From Alphaproteobacteria bacterium (GTDB lineage Bacteria > Pseudomonadota > Alphaproteobacteria > Micavibrionales > Micavibrionaceae): 6,707 bases of DNA. Below the pieces are notes generated by a model. The model saw only the letters and a list, made by a program, of their open reading frames with translations. It did not search any database and was not told the DNA's origin. Positions within the stretch are counted from its first letter, which is position 1; each line of letters starts with the position of its first letter. A program made the translations under genes and the position numbers. The stretch covers positions 1 to 6,707 of the forward strand of contig JALZUF010000044.1 in assembly GCA_023301785.1 (NCBI GenBank), read 5' to 3'. Shown here in pieces: positions 1-4,400 of the stretch.

Positions 1-1398
1 ATTAATACTGCCCACACTGGCACGTAACGCAAGCACAGTATCTTTGTGAAAACCAAAATATGTACTGGCACTTAAACGCGTTTTGAAGAACGGGCTACTA
101 TTGCCCAACACATCTAAAAACGGTTCGGCAATACCGCGTATATGCCAGCCACGATGCGGGTTGAGTTTATTATCTCGGTTATCAAAAGTCAGCGCATTTG
201 GGAAAGACAACAAACCAAAGTTCTCTCGTTCCAGCGTATTTTTATCTTCAATACGTGTAACCTTTAATTCCACACCAGTGCTACCATTCAAACGTTTATG
301 AAATTGGCGACTGATGTTTGCTCCTGCACCAATACTTAATTCATTATAAGCATCACTATCCTCACGGTTTAATGCGGCATTTAAAGATAAGCTCTGATCC
401 TTTCTTAGGAAAAACGGCTTGGTTAAATCAATCCCTATAAATTGTTGACGTTGCGACGCCTTAATTTGCGCCTCAAGTTTTTCCGCTGAACCTAAGAAAT
501 TACGATGCTCCCAGCCTAATACAACGCCAGGCCCTTCATCGGTGTAGAAGCTCCCCCCAACGCGAACCGTTCTGTGTGCGCGCTCTTTGAGGGTTACATT
601 AATCGGCACCTTATTCCCATCAACTGGCGTCTCTGGTAGTTCAATTTTTGCGCGTGCAAATAAATTTGTCGCTAATAATTCTTCTCTTAATTTTTCTATT
701 TTTTCACGTCGGAAACACTCTCCCTCTTTAAAAGGAATGAGTTTTTTTAAATATGATGTTTTTACAGTTTCTTGACCCTCAAAAATAACTTCATCAAAAA
801 CAGACTTTGGCCCCGCTTCGACATCATAAATAACCTTAGCCGTTTTGCTTTTTCTGTCTAAGACAACCTGATGGGACATATTGAGATTAAAATAGCATTC
901 GTCTTTTTGTATCGCTTCATAAAACTCCGCTTGAGATTTCAAAACAGGCTTAGCTTCAAGAGGTAAATTTTTTTGAATTGTTAAGGCATCAATGTGATTA
1001 CGAAATTGCTTTGGTTTAATGGATATTTCGCTGATCTTGTAAAGATCGCCTTTACGAACGACATAAGTGCCTTTTAATTCTTCTTGTGAATCATTGTAGT
1101 CAACCTCAGCATCATAATATCCTTTGGCTTTTAATCCTTTAACAAGACTGCTTTGAATTAATCGCTCGCGGTAATCTTCATGCCGTTTCTTTTCCGCTTC
1201 TGTTTTTTTATCTTCTTCTGGAGCGGGCTCAAGGCGTTCATCAAGTATCTTATCTAGGTATGCTTGGGTCTCCTCATCTTCTTCCACACCAGCTATCTTA
1301 TAATCAGACTTTGTTTGCAGAATAATATCATCCGCTATACAGCCCTGAAGCAGCAGGGTTGCTGTGATAAACATAAGTACACGCTGAAAATTGAGCAT
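1..1398 (-). CDS. tamA: TamA-type Omp85 outer-membrane assembly protein, 3' end cut by window edge
   Basis: The gene reads from ATG at 1398-1396 to base 1 without a stop, giving 466 residues; the C-terminus lies outside. TamA is an outer-membrane beta-barrel with three periplasmic POTRA domains; with the inner-membrane-anchored TamB it helps insert outer-membrane proteins. Seen here: a signal peptide (1-19) ending in LLLQGC; POTRA1 (about 25-127) with a charged EEDKKTEAEKKR stretch and the motif GYYDAEV at 93-99; POTRA2 (about 122-205); POTRA3 (about 201-275) with PFKEGECF and LLATNLFARAKI; and the barrel from about 276, with DEGPG at 287-291, WEHRNFLG at 296-303 and DNRDNKLNPHRGW at 406-418. 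The family's loop-6 RGY/RGF motif would come just past the cut. TamA proteins are usually about 570-650 residues, so roughly 110-180 are missing. The start is chosen because it gives a complete signal peptide; no good ribosome binding site precedes it. ATG at codon 9 and GTG codons 2 and 4 codons upstream of the ATG are alternatives. BamA is less likely because only three POTRAs fit before the barrel. Confidence 0.88.
   Translation of the reverse strand, partial: MLNFQRVLMFITATLLLQGCIADDIILQTKSDYKIAGVEEDEETQAYLDKILDERLEPAPEEDKKTEAEKKRHEDYRERLIQSSLVKGLKAKGYYDAEVDYNDSQEELKGTYVVRKGDLYKISEISIKPKQFRNHIDALTIQKNLPLEAKPVLKSQAEFYEAIQKDECYFNLNMSHQVVLDRKSKTAKVIYDVEAGPKSVFDEVIFEGQETVKTSYLKKLIPFKEGECFRREKIEKLREELLATNLFARAKIELPETPVDGNKVPINVTLKERAHRTVRVGGSFYTDEGPGVVLGWEHRNFLGSAEKLEAQIKASQRQQFIGIDLTKPFFLRKDQSLSLNAALNREDSDAYNELSIGAGANISRQFHKRLNGSTGVELKVTRIEDKNTLERENFGLLSFPNALTFDNRDNKLNPHRGWHIRGIAEPFLDVLGNSSPFFKTRLSASTYFGFHKDTVLALRASVGSIN
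1339..1398 (-). other. Signal peptide with apparent lipobox on the TamA protein
   Basis: The first 20 residues show a short n-region with Arg6, a hydrophobic stretch (VLMFITATLLL) and then L-Q-G-C with Cys20, followed by IADD. This fits a signal peptidase II lipobox (Leu at -3, Gly at -1, Cys at +1), apart from Gln at -2, which is uncommon. If processed this way, the mature N-terminus would be a lipidated cysteine. Classical TamA and BamA have a signal peptidase I leader and a free N-terminus. A type I cleavage near the same place cannot be excluded from sequence alone. Confidence 0.55.
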
Positions 1399-1490
1399 AA
1401 AAGACACTATCACAGCGGATACAGCAAATAATACAAACGTTTGCCACGTACAGCATAGTTATTTACAAGATAAACAAAAATATGGAAATT
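1399..1490 (-). other. 92-base gap between the RTX gene stop and the tamA start
   Basis: This AT-rich stretch separates the RTX stop codon (1493-1491) from the tamA ATG. Read on the minus strand it has a TATTAT element at about 1432-1427 that could be a -10 box, but no convincing -35 hexamer lies at the usual distance. It contains a 10-base perfect palindrome, CAAACGTTTG, at 1434-1443, and three copies of GCTGT (1454-1450, 1425-1421, 1416-1412). I see no GC-rich hairpin with a T-run, so transcription might read from the RTX gene into tamA, or tamA might have its own weak promoter here. Confidence 0.3.
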
Positions 1491-4400
1491 TTAAGCTAAG
1501 ATATTACCGTTTGTGAACAATGTTGCTTCATCAAGTCCAGTGATGCCTTCGATACGTCCAATATTTTGGAACCCTAACCCGCCGCCAGTACCGTCGCCAT
1601 CAACTTGGATAATTGTGTGCGTGCCGCTCGTGTCATCAAGGTTCAGGTAATCACCAATATTACCCGCGTTAACTGTTCCACTTGTGATCAAGTCGCTAAT
1701 ATCTAAGATATCATTTTCACCTACAGAGAAGTCACCAAGTATATCTTCATCAAGATATGCGGATAATGCTTCAAAGACAAATGTATCTGCGCCATCACCA
1801 CCATAAAGTGTATCAAGACCATCACCGCCCGTAATCGTATTATCGCCACCACCCGCAGCTGAGAGTAAACCTTCATTAAGGGCGTAATAGCCCACAACTT
1901 CTGTTGTATGATCAACTTCTGCATTAGCTGATTGCTCTTCACCAATAAAGAAGCGTCCCGTTGTTGTTGTAATGCCGTCTGCTTGTGAATAAGAAGTATC
2001 ACCACCATCACGTGTTTCCTGATCATGTAAAACAACTGGCGTATTTGCGAAGCCACTTCCACCAAAGTTAACGGTCGTTACATTATGCGTTACGACATCG
2101 CCTGTCTCACCAATAAGGAAACCACTCGCAGCACTTCCACCATTATCAATGGCGATCCAACCAATTGTTTCTGTTGCATGCACGTTTGCATTTGCCTCTT
2201 CTTCCTGCATTTGGAATTCAAAGCCTGTTGTTGTTCTATTTCTATTTCTTGATGCCACAGCAGAAGCTTCGTTATCGCTCATGACTTGGCTCATCACCAC
2301 GGGTGCGCTTCCAAAAGCAGAATCAAATGTAACTGTTGTGAAGTCTTCATTTGTTGCGGTTGTTAAGCCTGCTTGCACAACAGAACCATTATCCAAAGTA
2401 TGCGTTCCTTCGGCGATAGCGAGCCAAGATAACTCTTCCGCTAAGACACGACTACCATCTAAATAATCCCATTCATCAATTTGATATTCAAAACCACTGT
2501 CGGTCACGCTTCGTACACGCACAGTATAGAAGTCTCCATCATTATTTGTCATGTTTGACATCTTGATAACAGGGTTCACGATTGTTGCTGCAAATGTAAC
2601 ACTGTGCCATTGCGCTGAGCTTGTTTGGATTACTGATTCAACACCCGATTGTCCAATAATTGTTGCACCATAAATAGTGTCATCACCATCACCACCCGTC
2701 AGCGTGTCATTACCATTACCCCCAAGAATAGTATCATTACCATCACCGCCATCGATTGTGTCGTTACCGTCTAGACCGGCAATAATGTTGTCGCCTGTGT
2801 CACCTGTTAAGGTGTCATTAAAATCTGAACCTGTTAAGTTCTCAAAATTACTTAGCGTATCTGTACCTGCGCCCAATGTGCTTTGCGCCGTAACAACCGA
2901 TAAATCTACAGTAACCGCGCTACCAGCACTTTCATAGGTCACGACATCAATACCTGCACCACCATCCATAGTGTCATTACCGCCATGACCTTCAATCTCA
3001 TCATCACCAGCAAGTCCTGTTAAAATGTTATCGCCAGCATCACCATCAAGTGCATCGTTAAATCCAGAACCCGTTACATTTTCAACATTTGAAATTGTAT
3101 CAACCCCGGCACCTTGTGTATCTTGCGCCGTCGCATCAGCCAAATCAACAAACACACCACCCGCCGCCGAGCTATACGTCACCGTATCATTATCGGCACC
3201 GCCATCAATCGTGTCTGCCTCATCTCCATCACTGCCATCAAGAATATCATCGCCAGACAAGCCCAGCATGACATCAATACCTAAACCGCCTCGGATCGTA
3301 TCATTTCCAGAATTTCCATTAAGGAAATCATTACCGCCGCCGCCATTAACAATATCATTCGCCGCACCACCAGAAATTGTGTTGTCGTTTGCATCACCAG
3401 TCAAAATATCATCAAAGCTCGTGCCTACTAAATTCTCAATATTAGAGATTGTATCAAAGCCCGCACCAACTGTATCTTGTGATCCTGTGTTAGATAAATC
3501 AACCGTTACACCGACAAGAGAAGATGCATAAGTGACAACGTCTATATCTGCACCGCCATCCATCACATCAGTACCATCACCACCTAAAATTGTATCATTA
3601 CCTGTACCGCCAAATATGGCGTCGGCTCCTAAACCACCATCAAGGGTATCATCACCGGCTTGTCCGTCTATTATATCGTTACTATCAGATCCTGTAATGG
3701 TTTCATTACCGCCTTGACCCAACATATTACCGCGTGCGGTGACAGTCATCCCTGTGAAATCAAAGCCTGTATTAATCTCGGCAATAGCATTAAAGCCATT
3801 CATATCTAAAGTTTCAACATCGGTAAATGTACTCGCTAAATTAAAGAACGAGGCTGCAAAAAAATCAATCGTATCTGTTCCCGCACCACCATCAAATATA
3901 TCACCAAGAAATTCAGTCCCACCTCCGATAAATCGGTCATTACCTCCATTACCTGAGAGGGTATCTGCACCGTTACCGCCTTGAATTATATCAGATGCCT
4001 CAGTCGCAGTAATAGTTTCACTACCACTAGCACCGCGAATAACACTGCTTCCGCTAACAACAAAACCTGTGAAGTCGACACTATCTCCTGATGTCACATT
4101 TATTTCCCAAGCTCCACCATTATTAAAATGGATGCGTTCCATATTTGTAAAGCTAACAGTTGAATCAAACGTTGCATTAGCAGTTAATACAAACGCATCA
4201 CCTGTTCCTGCACCACCATCAATCGTATCACCTAAAAAGTCAGCGCCACCGCCATATATACTATCGTTTTCTGTGCCTGCATCAATAATGTCAGCACCTG
4301 CACCACCATAAATCTCATCAAAGCCTTGACCACCAATAATGGTGTCATTTCCTAAGCCGCCAAATAAGTCATCATTACCAGTATTACCATCAATCGTATC

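Noticed and set aside
83..775. Short plus-strand open frames at 83-301 and 587-775
   Set aside because: They lie antisense to the tamA-like gene, whose minus-strand translation matches a known family along its whole length; no domains are visible in them.
1434..1443. Palindrome CAAACGTTTG as a terminator stem
   Set aside because: It has no loop, is AT-rich and is not followed by a T-run on the minus strand.
2677..3984. Proline- and serine-rich open frames on the plus strand (2677-2937, 3025-3531, 3532-3717, 3739-3984 and similar ones to 6339)
   Set aside because: Their Pro-Pro and Ser-Leu pattern is just the reverse complement of the Gly-Asp RTX codons. They have no independent coding evidence and lie fully antisense to the RTX gene.
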